Below, one piece after another: positions 33,975-44,723 of a DNA stretch of 64,000 nucleotides. A program made the translations under genes and the position numbers. Each line of letters begins with the position of its first letter. Position 1 is the stretch's first letter. The notes beneath the pieces were generated by a model, which was not told the DNA's origin, did no database searches, and saw nothing but the letters and a program-made list of their open reading frames with translations. Origin of the DNA: Verrucomicrobiota bacterium (lineage in GTDB: Bacteria; Verrucomicrobiota; Verrucomicrobiia; Limisphaerales; JACRJZ01). The stretch spans positions 101,039 to 165,038 of the forward strand of contig JACRJZ010000143.1 in the NCBI GenBank assembly GCA_016219875.1, read 5' to 3'.

Positions 33975-35201
33975 ATGAGAACGCCCGCTCCGCTCGTCGT
34001 TTCCTGTTTCGCCAGTCTCCTGCTCCCCGTGGCCGCCCTCGCCGCGGAGTTGGGCAAGGCCGCCGCCCCACTCAAGATTGCTGAGTGGATCAAAGGCCAG
34101 CCGGTCGATCTGGCCGCCGGCAAAGGCAAGACGATTTATGTCGTCGAGTTTTGGGCCACCTGGTGCCCGCCTTGCCGCACCAGCATCCCGCACCTGACGG
34201 AATTGCAGCGGAAATTCAAGGACCGCGGCGTGGTGTTCGTCGGCGTGAGCGACGAGAAGGCCGCCACCGTCAAGAAGTTCGTGGACCAGATGGGAGCCAA
34301 GATGGATTACGTGGTGGCTGTGGACGATCAGCGCAAGACTTCCGCCGCCTACATGGAGGCTTACGGCATCGACGGCATCCCGCACGCCTTCGTCATCGAC
34401 AAGCTGGGCAAGATCGTGTGGCACGGCCATCCGATGGGGGAGTTGGAGCGGACGTTGGAGGCGGTGATCGCCGGCAAGTTCGATGCGGGTGCGGCGACGA
34501 AGCGCGCTGCCGCGCAAGGGAAACTGCAGGAGTTCTTCGCGCTGCTCTCCAGCGGCGGCAGCGAGGCCAGGGTCGAGAGCCTGGGCAAGGAACTCGAGGC
34601 GCTGGACAAGGAGTTGGGCGGTTTCCTGCCGGGCGGACGCAAGTTCGACTTCGCGGAGATCCAGCGCACGCTCCAGTTCAAGTCGCTCGTGGGCCGCTAC
34701 CAGGAAGCGATGCTCCAGGGAGAGGACAGCACGGCGGAGACGCTGGCCAAACAGATCGAAGGAGTCGCGCCCAAGGACTTCAACGTCGCGGAGTTCAAGG
34801 AGACGATGCTCCTCGACACGCTTTGGCAGCGCTACTACGAGTCGGTGACGCGCAAGTTTGACGAGGCCAACGCCGCCGAACTGGCCAAGAAGCTGGCGGC
34901 GCTCCAAACGAAGAACGCCGAACCGCTGAACGAGTTCGCGTGGCTGATCCTCACCGACAAGAAGGTGAAGAAGCGCGACCTCGACCTCGCCTTGAAGCTG
35001 GCCCGCTCCGCGCACGATCTCAGCGACGGTAAAGACCCCGCGATCATCGACACCTACGCACGGGCGTTGTTCGAGTCCGGCCACGCGCCCGACGCCATCA
35101 AGTACCAGAAGAAAGCCATCGAGTTGGCCAAGGAGGCGGACCTGCGCGAGAACTTGGAGGGGACGCTGCAAAAGTACGAGAAGAAAGCGGGCGGGAAGTA
35201 A
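33975..35201 (+). CDS. TlpA-like thioredoxin-domain protein with helical C terminus
   Basis: 408 residues from ATG at 33975 with signal peptide (TPAPLVVSCFASLLLPVAALA). The thioredoxin domain has YVVEFWATWCPPCRTSIPHL (active-site CPPC near residues 63-66), VVFVGVSDEK and the cis-proline region DGIPHAFVIDKLGKIVW. After residue 175 there is a long charged helical region with tetratricopeptide-like periodicity (AWLILTDKKVKKRDLDLALKLARSAHDLS...IIDTYARALFESG). An exported disulfide reductase is inferred. The C-terminal extension is typical of Verrucomicrobiota/Planctomycetota TlpA proteins. Confidence 0.88.
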   Translation: MRTPAPLVVSCFASLLLPVAALAAELGKAAAPLKIAEWIKGQPVDLAAGKGKTIYVVEFWATWCPPCRTSIPHLTELQRKFKDRGVVFVGVSDEKAATVKKFVDQMGAKMDYVVAVDDQRKTSAAYMEAYGIDGIPHAFVIDKLGKIVWHGHPMGELERTLEAVIAGKFDAGAATKRAAAQGKLQEFFALLSSGGSEARVESLGKELEALDKELGGFLPGGRKFDFAEIQRTLQFKSLVGRYQEAMLQGEDSTAETLAKQIEGVAPKDFNVAEFKETMLLDTLWQRYYESVTRKFDEANAAELAKKLAALQTKNAEPLNEFAWLILTDKKVKKRDLDLALKLARSAHDLSDGKDPAIIDTYARALFESGHAPDAIKYQKKAIELAKEADLRENLEGTLQKYEKKAGGK

Positions 35202-35309
35202 CCGCGGGGCCTGCAGCGTGTGGAGGCAGCTTCTACCGCCGCCGCAGTGATCCCAAGCTGGTCCCAGCAACCCGCCGCCGTCCGAAACAATCGCAGAAGG
35301 AAAAAGCTC

Positions 35310-36641
35310 ATGAAAACCCCCGAACCAGTTCCTCGAACACAGCAACCCAGACCCCCGCTTCATCGCGGGGCCGGTGACAATTGGACGAAACCTTGGCCCA
35401 GCCTTCTCGTCCTCTTGGCCACGCTTTCCTCGTGGTCCGGCGCATCGGCTGCGTCGCCCGCAGGCACCTGGCAGGTTGGCCCGCCCATGGTCACCTACTG
35501 GTGCGGGCCGGCGATGACCGACGCGGTCGCAACCCAGATGGCCGCAGGCGGCTGGAACGTCGTTTGGTGCGGCGAAGGCGAGTTGGACATCGTCCAGCGC
35601 CACCATCTGCGCGGCCAACTCACCCATCCGCTCCTCGCGCCCGCCTCGCTGGACGATCCCAAGAAGCGCGAGCAACTCGACGCGCTCATCGCTCGCGTGA
35701 GCCAACATCCCGCGCTCTACGCCTACTACATTACCGACGAGCCGAACGCGTCGCAGTTCGCCGCGCTGGGCCGGTTGGTGGCGTACTTGCGCGAGCGTGA
35801 CCCGGCCCACCTGGCTTACATAAACCTCTTCCCGACCTACGCGACGAACGAACAGCTTGGCAACAAGGGCGACCTGGTCACGGCCTACCAGGCCCATCTG
35901 CGCCAGTTTGTCGAACAGGTGAAGCCCGCGCTCATCAGCTACGACCACTATCAATTCGCGCTGGCTGGCGACAATCCGCAATACTTCCTCAACCTCGCGC
36001 TCATTCGCCGCGCGTCGCTGGACGCCGGGCTGCCGTTTCTCAACATCGTTCAAGCCTGCACCTGGGCGCCCAACGTCATGCGCGTGCCCACGGGCGACGA
36101 GATGCGCTACCTCGTCTATACCTCGTTGGCCTACGGCGCGCAGGGCATCTCCTACTACATCTACACTTGCGCCAACCACGTCGGCGGCATCGCCAACGCT
36201 GACGGCACGCCCACGCCGCTCTATTACGCGTTGAAGACGCTCAACCGCGAGTTCTCGGCCATCGCGAAGGAACTTCAGCCGTTGCGTTCGCTCGGTGTCT
36301 ATCACGCCGGTATGATGCCACAAGGAACGGAACCGTTGCCGAAGGACGCGGGCTTCACGTTCGACCCTCCGGTGTCCGCGATGAGCTACAAACCACCCGA
36401 ACGCGTGAAAGGCGCGCTGCTGGGCTGTTTTGGCTTGGCCGCCGGCACCAAGGCTGCCGCAGCCACGCACGCGCTGGTGGTGAACCTGGACTACAAATCC
36501 GAGATGGTGTTCGGCATCCGCGGTCCAGCGTCTCTCGAAATCTTCGACGCCACCAGTGGCCGGTGGCTTCCAGCCAACGCCACGCGTGCCGAACTGCGGC
36601 TGCCGGGCGGAGGTGGGAAACTGGTCCGTGTGCAACGATGA
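35310..36641 (+). CDS. Secreted TIM-barrel glycoside-hydrolase-like protein
   Basis: 443 residues from ATG at 35310 with a hydrophobic export segment (WPSLLVLLATLSSWSGASA). Barrel-like motifs: VTYWCGPAMTDAVATQMAAGGWNVVWC, ALYAYYITDEPNA (a likely acid/base D-E pair), PALISYDHYQF, FLNIVQAC and GAQGISYYIYTC. A beta-sandwich-like end follows (GALLGCFG...ATHALVVNLDYKSEMVFGIRG). The family is not named confidently; GH-A-type barrels with this ITDEP motif occur in Verrucomicrobiota. Substrate unknown. Confidence 0.72.
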   Translation: MKTPEPVPRTQQPRPPLHRGAGDNWTKPWPSLLVLLATLSSWSGASAASPAGTWQVGPPMVTYWCGPAMTDAVATQMAAGGWNVVWCGEGELDIVQRHHLRGQLTHPLLAPASLDDPKKREQLDALIARVSQHPALYAYYITDEPNASQFAALGRLVAYLRERDPAHLAYINLFPTYATNEQLGNKGDLVTAYQAHLRQFVEQVKPALISYDHYQFALAGDNPQYFLNLALIRRASLDAGLPFLNIVQACTWAPNVMRVPTGDEMRYLVYTSLAYGAQGISYYIYTCANHVGGIANADGTPTPLYYALKTLNREFSAIAKELQPLRSLGVYHAGMMPQGTEPLPKDAGFTFDPPVSAMSYKPPERVKGALLGCFGLAAGTKAAAATHALVVNLDYKSEMVFGIRGPASLEIFDATSGRWLPANATRAELRLPGGGGKLVRVQR

Positions 36642-36839
36642 AGCGCGGCGCTGGGCACATCGCTGCTTGCTCCGCCTCAATCATTGAGGGAATCCTGATT
36701 CGCCGTGTGAAGGCACACGGCCTACAGGGCAAGCGTGTAGGCCGGGTCCCCTGACCCGACGTTCACCCACCCCAGCACTTCTCGGCGATGCGTCGGAGTG
36801 GGACGGATTGCCGTGCGTCGCCGAACGCCTGCTGTGGCG

Positions 36840-37400
36840 TCACTCCCATTCGTCACCCAACTGCGCGTCTTTGCGTTCAATGTAGCGCGGATGGTTCTCC
36901 AGGTTGTGCGACAGATAGACGTGGCGGATTTCCTGCCCGAAGCCGTGCTTGCGGAAGAAGGCCAGCGCGCTGTGATCCTGGGCAGCCGTGTCCACGAGCA
37001 CGATGCGCGCGTCGCGCTCGATGAACAGGTTCGTCAGTTGGTTCAGCAGCCGGGTGGCGACGCCAGTCCGCTTGTGGCGCGCGTCCACACCCAGCCATTC
37101 CAGCCAGCCGTAGCGCCAGGCGTTGCGCGGCTTGTCCATCATCCGGCCCAGGGCGAAGCCGACCACCTGCTCGCCCGACTCGGCGACGAGGCACGTTTCT
37201 TCCTCGGTGTCGAAGAGCGCCACCAGTTCATGCTCGTCCCACGCGCGGTAAAGCGTCGGCAACTTCTCGGCGGTGAACAGGCTCTGGCCCAGTTCAAACA
37301 CCGCGGGAATGTCTTTCAACTGCATCTGGCGAATCTCGATGGGGGCAGGCGATGATCGTGCGCGTTTACGTGAAACTTTGGGTGTGTCCATTACAGGCAT
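36840..37400 (-). CDS. GNAT N-acetyltransferase
   Basis: 186 residues. The acetyl-CoA binding core is VVGFALGRMMDKP...LEWLGVDARHKRTGVATRLLNQLTNLFIERDARIVLVDTAAQDHSALAFFRKHGFGQE, with the R/Q-x-x-G-x-G/A loop seen as RHKRTGVATRL. It resembles RimI-type acetyltransferases. The target is unknown. The 250 bp upstream (37401-37649) shows no gene. Confidence 0.9.
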   Translation of the reverse strand: MPVMDTPKVSRKRARSSPAPIEIRQMQLKDIPAVFELGQSLFTAEKLPTLYRAWDEHELVALFDTEEETCLVAESGEQVVGFALGRMMDKPRNAWRYGWLEWLGVDARHKRTGVATRLLNQLTNLFIERDARIVLVDTAAQDHSALAFFRKHGFGQEIRHVYLSHNLENHPRYIERKDAQLGDEWE

Positions 37401-37649
37401 ATCTCGAATGAAGTTGAATCAACAATCAGGGGGTTGACCGGCCAATAACGGCGGGAGGCTCACCGAGCAAGCTGGGAGCACGCCGTCGGAGGCAGGTGTG
37501 GAAAAATCTGGGGAAAATTCCCGGCCATACGGAAAGAGTTCATGGGGTCGCTCGCCGGCGCGTCGCCGCCACGCTTTGTTCATCCGACAGCCTGGAATCA
37601 GGATTCTCTGAACCGCTTGGCCAGTTACGATTCGGTTGAGCGTTCAGGT

Positions 37650-38015
37650 TCATCGGTCCCTGATGAACACACGAATCCGGCCTGCCTCTACTATCCAAAG
37701 TTGCCCCGTCATGTCGGCCCGGGCCAATCCACCGGCCAGCGTGCGCACGACATCGAAGAGATGAGCTTGGGTCGGGCTTCGTGGTAGCCGCAGGACGGCA
37801 AGGCCCGGATACGTTTCCGGAGGGAATACCAGCGGGTTCGAGAAATCCAAGTCGAGCGTCACCAAGGCCCGCCCCTCTTCCCGGCAGTGCCGGATCAACT
37901 CCTTGTCCACTGCCTTCTGGAGCTTCTGGCCTGGCACTGTGGCGACGTCGTGGCCTGCCTTCACGAGAATCTCGCGGCCTCGTTCGCCGAGGTTCTCATC
38001 GAGCTTCAGCTTCAT
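37650..38015 (-). CDS. PIN-like toxin, DUF5615 family
   Basis: 121 residues. MKLKLDENLGERGREILVKAGHDVATV and ALVTLDLDFSNPLVFPPETYPGLAVLRLP are characteristic of DUF5615 PIN-like proteins, with acidic residues D6-E7 and D.D placed for metal binding. Its start overlaps the stop of the DUF433 gene (ATGA), the standard pair. A ribonuclease-toxin role is the family inference. Confidence 0.9.
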   Translation of the reverse strand: MKLKLDENLGERGREILVKAGHDVATVPGQKLQKAVDKELIRHCREEGRALVTLDLDFSNPLVFPPETYPGLAVLRLPRSPTQAHLFDVVRTLAGGLARADMTGQLWIVEAGRIRVFIRDR

Positions 38016-38272
38016 GCCGACGCTTCGAGCGGAATCTCGACGTATCGCTCATTGGACATTTCGGCGCCGTAGGCGACGCACGCCTGGATGTCCGCCTCCA
38101 CCAGTCCGGGGTAGTCGCGGAGGATTTGCCGCACGGTAGCGCCGGAAGCCAGCAGGTCGAGAATCAATGAAACCCAGATGCGGTGACCACGGATGCAAGG
38201 TCGACCGCCGCATCGCTCCGGATCAATCCAAATCCGCTTCAGGAGGGCCTCGCGCGTCAGGTTTTTCTTCAT
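38012..38272 (-). CDS. DUF433 antitoxin-like protein
   Basis: 86 residues. RIWIDPERCGGRPCIRGHRIWVSLILDLLASGATVRQILRDYPGLVEADIQACVAYGAE is a textbook DUF433 sequence with its HTH. It is the partner of the DUF5615 toxin and lies just downstream of the alaS 3' half on the same strand (15-bp gap). Confidence 0.92.
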   Translation of the reverse strand: MKKNLTREALLKRIWIDPERCGGRPCIRGHRIWVSLILDLLASGATVRQILRDYPGLVEADIQACVAYGAEMSNERYVEIPLEASA

Positions 38273-39392
38273 AGCTCGATGGCAAGACTAAATCAACGTC
38301 TTCGCCTTCGCCAGCGCCTCGTCGAGCTTGCTCACGTCCTTGCCGCCGCCGCGGGCGTTGTCGGGCTTGCCGCCGCCTTTGCCGCCAACCACGGGGGCAA
38401 TTTGCTGTATGATCTTGCCGGCTTGCGCTTTGGAGGTGAACTCGGATGAGACGGAGGCGATCAAGGCGACGGCACCGTTCGCGGCGCCGCCGAGAACGAT
38501 GACGCCTTTGAACTGGCCTTTGAGTTCGTTCACCATCGACTGGAGCGTTTCGCCGTCGAGGGCACCCAAGTTCTCAATGATCGCGGGCACGCCGTTGATC
38601 GGCGTGGCTTTGCTCAACAGATTCTTCGCGGCGCCGGCGGCTTCTTTTTGCTGCAACGCCTTGAGTTGTTTCTCCAGCGCCTTCTGCTGTTCGAGCATCG
38701 CTTCGATCTTCTTTTCCAAGTCGGCGATGGGGGAGTTGATCTTGCCGGCAAGGTTCTTGATGAGTTGTAGCTCCTGCTGGGCGCGGGCGTAGGCTTCAAG
38801 GCCGCAGACGGCTTCGATGCGGCGGGTGCCGGCGGCAATGGTGCCCTCGGAGACGATGCGGAAGAGGCCGATCTCGCCGGTGGCGCGGGTGTGGGTGCCG
38901 CCGCAAAGCTCCATCGAGTAGCCGTCCAGCGCACCGGGCCGGCCGCCGATCTGGACGACGCGGACGACGTCGCCGTATTTCTCGCCGAAGAGCTGCATGA
39001 TGCCGGGGTTCTTCTTGATCTCGGCGAAGGGCAGTTCGGTCCAGCTCACGGGGGCGTTGGCCACGATGCGTTCGTTGACGAGGCGTTCCACGTCGGCCAC
39101 TTGCTGGGGCGTGAGCGCGTTGGAATTGAAGTCGAAGGTGAACTTGCCCGGATCCACGGCGGAGCCTTTTTGCGCGGCTTCCTTGCTGACGACTTCGTGC
39201 AAGGCCCAATGGAGCAGATGCGTCGCGGTGTGGTGGCGCTCGATGGCGTGGCGGCGCTCGGCATCGACGGTGAGCAGAACTTCCTGGCCGACGGCGGGCG
39301 CTTCGGGAATTTGAGATTCGGAATTTGAGATTTCAGATCCCAGGAAGTGCAGCCAGGTGTTGCCGGACTTCTGGGTGTTGACGATCGGCCAT

Positions 39393-39470
39393 CGTAGCGG
39401 CGAACTGGTGTTCGCCGCCATGGTCGCGGCTGGGGAGGAAGAGTGCGGCGGACGCCAGTCCGCCGCTACG
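39393..39470. repeat. In-frame palindrome in alaS 3' half
   Basis: Arms CGTAGCGGCGAACTGGTGTT (39393 onward) and GGCGGACGCCAGTCCGCCGC (39447 onward) are imperfect complements enclosing 27 bp. It adds about 26 residues between the TGALG and NTQKSGNTWLHF segments of AlaRS while keeping the frame. Confidence 0.82.
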
Positions 39471-40358
39471 CCGAGGGCGCCGGTGTCGCCGACCTGGCCG
39501 CCCATCTCGGCGTAGCAGGCGCTGGTGTCGAGGATGACGGCGGTCTTGTCCTTGAGGCTGACGACTTCGAGGACTTTGGCGGGCGTCTCCAGCTTGTCGT
39601 AGCCGACGAAGGTGGTGGGCGTCTGGGTTTCGATCTGGGAAAGGGAGATGACGGTTTTCTTCTGGGCGGCGCGGGCGCGGGCGCGCTGTTCTTCCATCAG
39701 CTTTTCGAAGCCGGCGGTGTCCACGGTCAAGCCGCGCTCGCGGGCCATCAACTCGGTGAGGTCGAGCGGGAAGCCGTAGGTGTCGTAGAGTTTGAACGCG
39801 AACTCGCCGGAGATGGGGAGCGCGCCCGCCTCGGGCGCAGTTGCCGGCGCCCCGCCGGCAACTCCGGGGCCGTGGGATGTGACGGAGCGCGAGGCTACTT
39901 CGAACGTGCTCGGTGCAGTCGGCGGGGCGCCGACTGCTGCGCCCGGGGTGGGCGCGCTCCCCTTTCCAACGGGCGCGCTCCCTGTGTCTTCTGGCGTCCA
40001 GAGCCAGGGGTAGTTCTCGGTCATTGGCACCACACCATTGTCCCACGGGTTGCCACAGATGTAATGGAACTTCTCTTCCAGGTCCGCATCGCTGCGGATC
40101 ATGCGGTCGAAGGATTCTTCTTGCCAGACATGCACCCCTTTCACGCCCGCAGCTTTGTTGATGCGGTGGGCGGTGGTGGACTTGATGCCCTGCATGATTT
40201 CCGTGAGAGACCAGAACACGGGCGTGCCCTCTTGATCTTGCTCCTTGATTTGCGGCTCGAAGAGAAGGTGGGCGTGGTCAGGCATCACGCACGCGGCGAA
40301 GAGTTGATACTGGCGATGTGTGTGAGCGTAGAGGATGCTCGCCAGAACAATGTCGCGT

Positions 40359-41780
<1,422 letters not shown>

Positions 41781-42003
41781 CGTGAATCGTTAAACGGTTA
41801 AAGCGTTGAAGCGTTGAAGCGTTGAAGCGTGAAGCGTCCAACCGGCAACGGTCCAAAACAGGCGCGGAGCATAGGCAAAAGCCGCCGCGCTCGGCTAGCG
41901 GAAGTTTAACCGTGGGGCGCGGGAGGCAGGGATTCTCGAATCCATCCTGGCGCGGGATGCAGACGGATTCGGCTGTGCTATTGTCTGCGGCGATGCGCAG
42001 AAC

Positions 42004-43470
42004 ATGAAACGTTCGGTAGTGATCTACGCGGTGGTCCTGCTCGTTTTTGGGCTGGGCATCTGGCTCATTCTCCAGCAGGGCAGGGGCCTGGAGGTGCAGC
42101 CTGCTTCGGACAGCCCGGCGGGCCAGGCGTTGCTCCCGGCTCTGGCAGGTCAGGCGGCGTCCGAAGAGTCACTTCCCCGATCGCTCTGGTCGGGGGTGAA
42201 GGAAAACCTACGCCACCCACTGAGCCGGCTCTTCATTCAATTGATCCTGATCATGCTGACGGCGCGAGGCGTCGGGAGCCTGTTCACGAAGGCTGGCCAA
42301 CCGGCGGTGATCGGAGAGATGGTCGCCGGGATTCTGCTGGGGCCGTCGCTGCTCGGCTGGCTGTGGCCTGGTGCCTTTGACGCCATCTTTCCCGCGCCGA
42401 CGCTGGGCACGCTCCGCATCTTGAGCCAGATCGGAGTCTGTCTCTTCCTTTTCGTGGTCGGGATGGACTTGGACGTGGACCATTTGCGGCACCGCGCGCA
42501 AACGGCGGTGGTGGTCAGCCATGTCAGCATCGTCTTTCCGTGCTTCCTGGGGGTGGCGGTGTCGCTCTTCCTGTATTCCAAACTGGCCGCGCCCGGGGCC
42601 ACGTTCGCCGCCTTCGCCCTGTTCATGGGGATCGCGATGAGTATCACAGCGTTCCCGGTGCTGGCCCGGATCATTGAGGAACGCCGTTTGTCCAAGACCG
42701 CGCTGGGCAGCACGGCCATCACCTGCGCGGCGGTCGATGATGTGACGGCATGGAGCCTTCTGGCGTTGGTAGTCGCGGCGGTCCAGGCCGGCGGCCTGGC
42801 GTCGGCGGTGTTGAGCATCGTGCTGGTGGTGGCGTTCGTGGCGGTGATGTTGTTCGGTGTCAAACCACGGCTGGCGCGCTGGATCGAAACCGCCAAAGTC
42901 AACGGCGCCGGGCCAGGCAAAGGCGTGATGGCGGCGGTGCTGGCCTTCGTCCTGGCCTCGGCGTTTGTGACCGAGGTGGCCGGCATTCACGCGCTCTTCG
43001 GCGCGTTTCTCGCGGGAGTGGTGATGCCGCGCGAGAGTGAGTTTTGCCACTACCTCCGCGTGCGCATCGAGAACATGAGTTCGGTGTTCCTGTTGCCGCT
43101 GTTCTTTGCGTTCACGGGCTTGCGGACGCAAGTGACCCTGCTGAACGACGCGGAGAGTTGGCTGATTTGCGCGGGGCTGATCTGCGTCGCGACCGTGGGC
43201 AAACTGGGTGGCAGCATGTTGGCCGCACGCTGCACCGGCCTGGGCTGGAACGAAGCATTCGCGCTGGGCGCGTTGATGAACACCCGCGGCCTGATGGAAC
43301 TCATCGCTCTGAACATTGGCTACGACCTGGGCATCCTGTCGCCGCGCATTTTCACCATGATGGTGCTGATGGCGTTGGTGACGACGTTCCTGACCGGCCC
43401 GCTACTCGCTCTGGGTGAACGCTGGAAGGTGAAGCCGACGCTTTCGGCGGGCGTGTGTTCCACCACTTGA
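42004..43470 (+). CDS. Cation:proton antiporter (Kef/CPA2 family)
   Basis: 488 residues with 13 or so hydrophobic helices. Family hallmarks: FTKAGQPAVIGEMVAGILLGPSLLGW, LRILSQIGVCLFLFVVGMDLD, AMSITAFPVLARIIEERRLSKTALGSTAITCAAVDDVTAW (ion-binding DD), HALFGAFLAGVVMP and EAFALGALMNTRGLMELIALNIG. It exchanges K+ or Na+ for H+ in the inner membrane. There is no cytosolic TrkA domain, so regulation by nucleotide binding is not expected. The 220 bp upstream contain three to four GCGTTGAA tandem units (about 41800-41835). Confidence 0.93.
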   Translation: MKRSVVIYAVVLLVFGLGIWLILQQGRGLEVQPASDSPAGQALLPALAGQAASEESLPRSLWSGVKENLRHPLSRLFIQLILIMLTARGVGSLFTKAGQPAVIGEMVAGILLGPSLLGWLWPGAFDAIFPAPTLGTLRILSQIGVCLFLFVVGMDLDVDHLRHRAQTAVVVSHVSIVFPCFLGVAVSLFLYSKLAAPGATFAAFALFMGIAMSITAFPVLARIIEERRLSKTALGSTAITCAAVDDVTAWSLLALVVAAVQAGGLASAVLSIVLVVAFVAVMLFGVKPRLARWIETAKVNGAGPGKGVMAAVLAFVLASAFVTEVAGIHALFGAFLAGVVMPRESEFCHYLRVRIENMSSVFLLPLFFAFTGLRTQVTLLNDAESWLICAGLICVATVGKLGGSMLAARCTGLGWNEAFALGALMNTRGLMELIALNIGYDLGILSPRIFTMMVLMALVTTFLTGPLLALGERWKVKPTLSAGVCSTT

Positions 43471-43501
43471 AGCGTGGGGCCGCCTGTGATGACATCGCGC
43501 G

Positions 43502-44521
43502 GTGAGCAGGCCGCTGGTCAGTGTGGTAATGCCGGTCTTCAACGCCGCGTCCACCGTGGAACGCGCGGTGGAGAGCCTTCGCCGGCAGACGTTCCCCGAC
43601 TGGGAACTCGTCGTGGTGGACGACGGGTCCACGGACGCGACGCGCACGGTCCTGATGCGGCTGGGACGGGGCGAGCCGCGTCTGCGTCTGCGATTGATGC
43701 CACACGTTGGACTCGTGAGAGCCTTGCGCGAGGGCTTGGCGGAGGTACGCGGGGAACTCATTGCCCGGATGGATGCCGACGACGAATCTCTGCCGGATCG
43801 TCTGGCCGCGCAGACGACCTTTCTCCAGCGGCACCCTCGCGCGGGCTTGGTGGGATCGCTGGTTGAATTCGGTGGAGATCGGGCCACCGCGGGCGGCTAC
43901 GCGCTGCACGTGGATTGGATGAACTCCGTGGTGACACCGGAAGACATCGCGCTGAATCGCTTTGTGGAGTCACCGTTCGCGCATCCGTCGGTGATGTTCC
44001 GTCGGGGATTGTTGGAACGTCACGGTGGCTACCGCGAAGGCGACTTCCCGGAGGATTACGAGTTGTGGCTCCGCTGGCTGGATGCCGGCGTCGTCATGGC
44101 CAAAGTGCCGCAGGTGCTGCTCCGATGGAACGATCCACCGGAGCGGCTCTCACGAACGGACGGGCGCTACGGCGCGGAGGCGTTTTACCGCTGCAAGGCG
44201 GAATATCTGGCGCGTTGGATCAAGGGCCACGTCGCGCCGGGCCGACGCCTCCTCGTCTGGGGCGCGGGCCGCCCGACGCGCAAACGCGCCGAGCACCTCA
44301 CGCGGCACGGCCTCGGCATTGAGGGCTACATCGACATCGACCCGCGCAAAGTGGGCCGGGACTTGGCGGGCCGGCGAGTGATTTCACCAGACGAACTGCC
44401 TGTCCCTGGTGCGGTCTTCGTCGTGGGCTTTGTCGCCAAGCGGGGAGCGCGCGAAGTGGCCCGGGGCCATCTGGGCGCGCGAGGTTTTGTGGAGGGCAGG
44501 GACTTCCTGGTGGCGGCGTGA
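43502..44521 (+). CDS. Glycosyltransferase family 2 with C-terminal Rossmann-like domain
   Basis: 339 residues from a GTG start. GT-A features: VSVVMPVFNAASTVERAVESLRRQTFPDWELVVVDDGSTD, the DxD-like MDADDE, and DFPEDYELWLRWLDAG. After residue 240, LLVWGAGRPTRKRAEHLTRHGLGIEGYIDIDPRKVG is a nucleotide-binding-like module seen at the end of some family 2 enzymes. Acceptor and donor are unknown. It lies 31 bp after the antiporter, possibly in the same transcript. Confidence 0.9.
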   Translation: MSRPLVSVVMPVFNAASTVERAVESLRRQTFPDWELVVVDDGSTDATRTVLMRLGRGEPRLRLRLMPHVGLVRALREGLAEVRGELIARMDADDESLPDRLAAQTTFLQRHPRAGLVGSLVEFGGDRATAGGYALHVDWMNSVVTPEDIALNRFVESPFAHPSVMFRRGLLERHGGYREGDFPEDYELWLRWLDAGVVMAKVPQVLLRWNDPPERLSRTDGRYGAEAFYRCKAEYLARWIKGHVAPGRRLLVWGAGRPTRKRAEHLTRHGLGIEGYIDIDPRKVGRDLAGRRVISPDELPVPGAVFVVGFVAKRGAREVARGHLGARGFVEGRDFLVAA

Positions 44522-44723
44522 TTCGGGCGGCCATTCTTCGCTTGACGTGCGGGTCATGAAATTCCACTAAAGTTCAGCCGTGTTTGGACCGCTCAATAAG
44601 AGTAACCGAACGATAAGGTCGGCCCGAGCAGCGAGGTGTTGAAGGCGGGGTCCTTCAGGCTCTCGGGCCAGTGGATTGAATTTGGTTTGAATCATTATTG
44701 AGGCTGGTTGCTCAAGAGGCGTC

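Noticed and set aside
33951..36680. A 909-codon minus-strand open frame
   Set aside because: It runs antisense through the TlpA-like and glycosidase-like genes, which carry clear domains; codon bias alone keeps it open.
41795..41835. CRISPR-like short tandem repeat GCGTTGAA
   Set aside because: Units are 8 bp without spacers; a simple tandem repeat.
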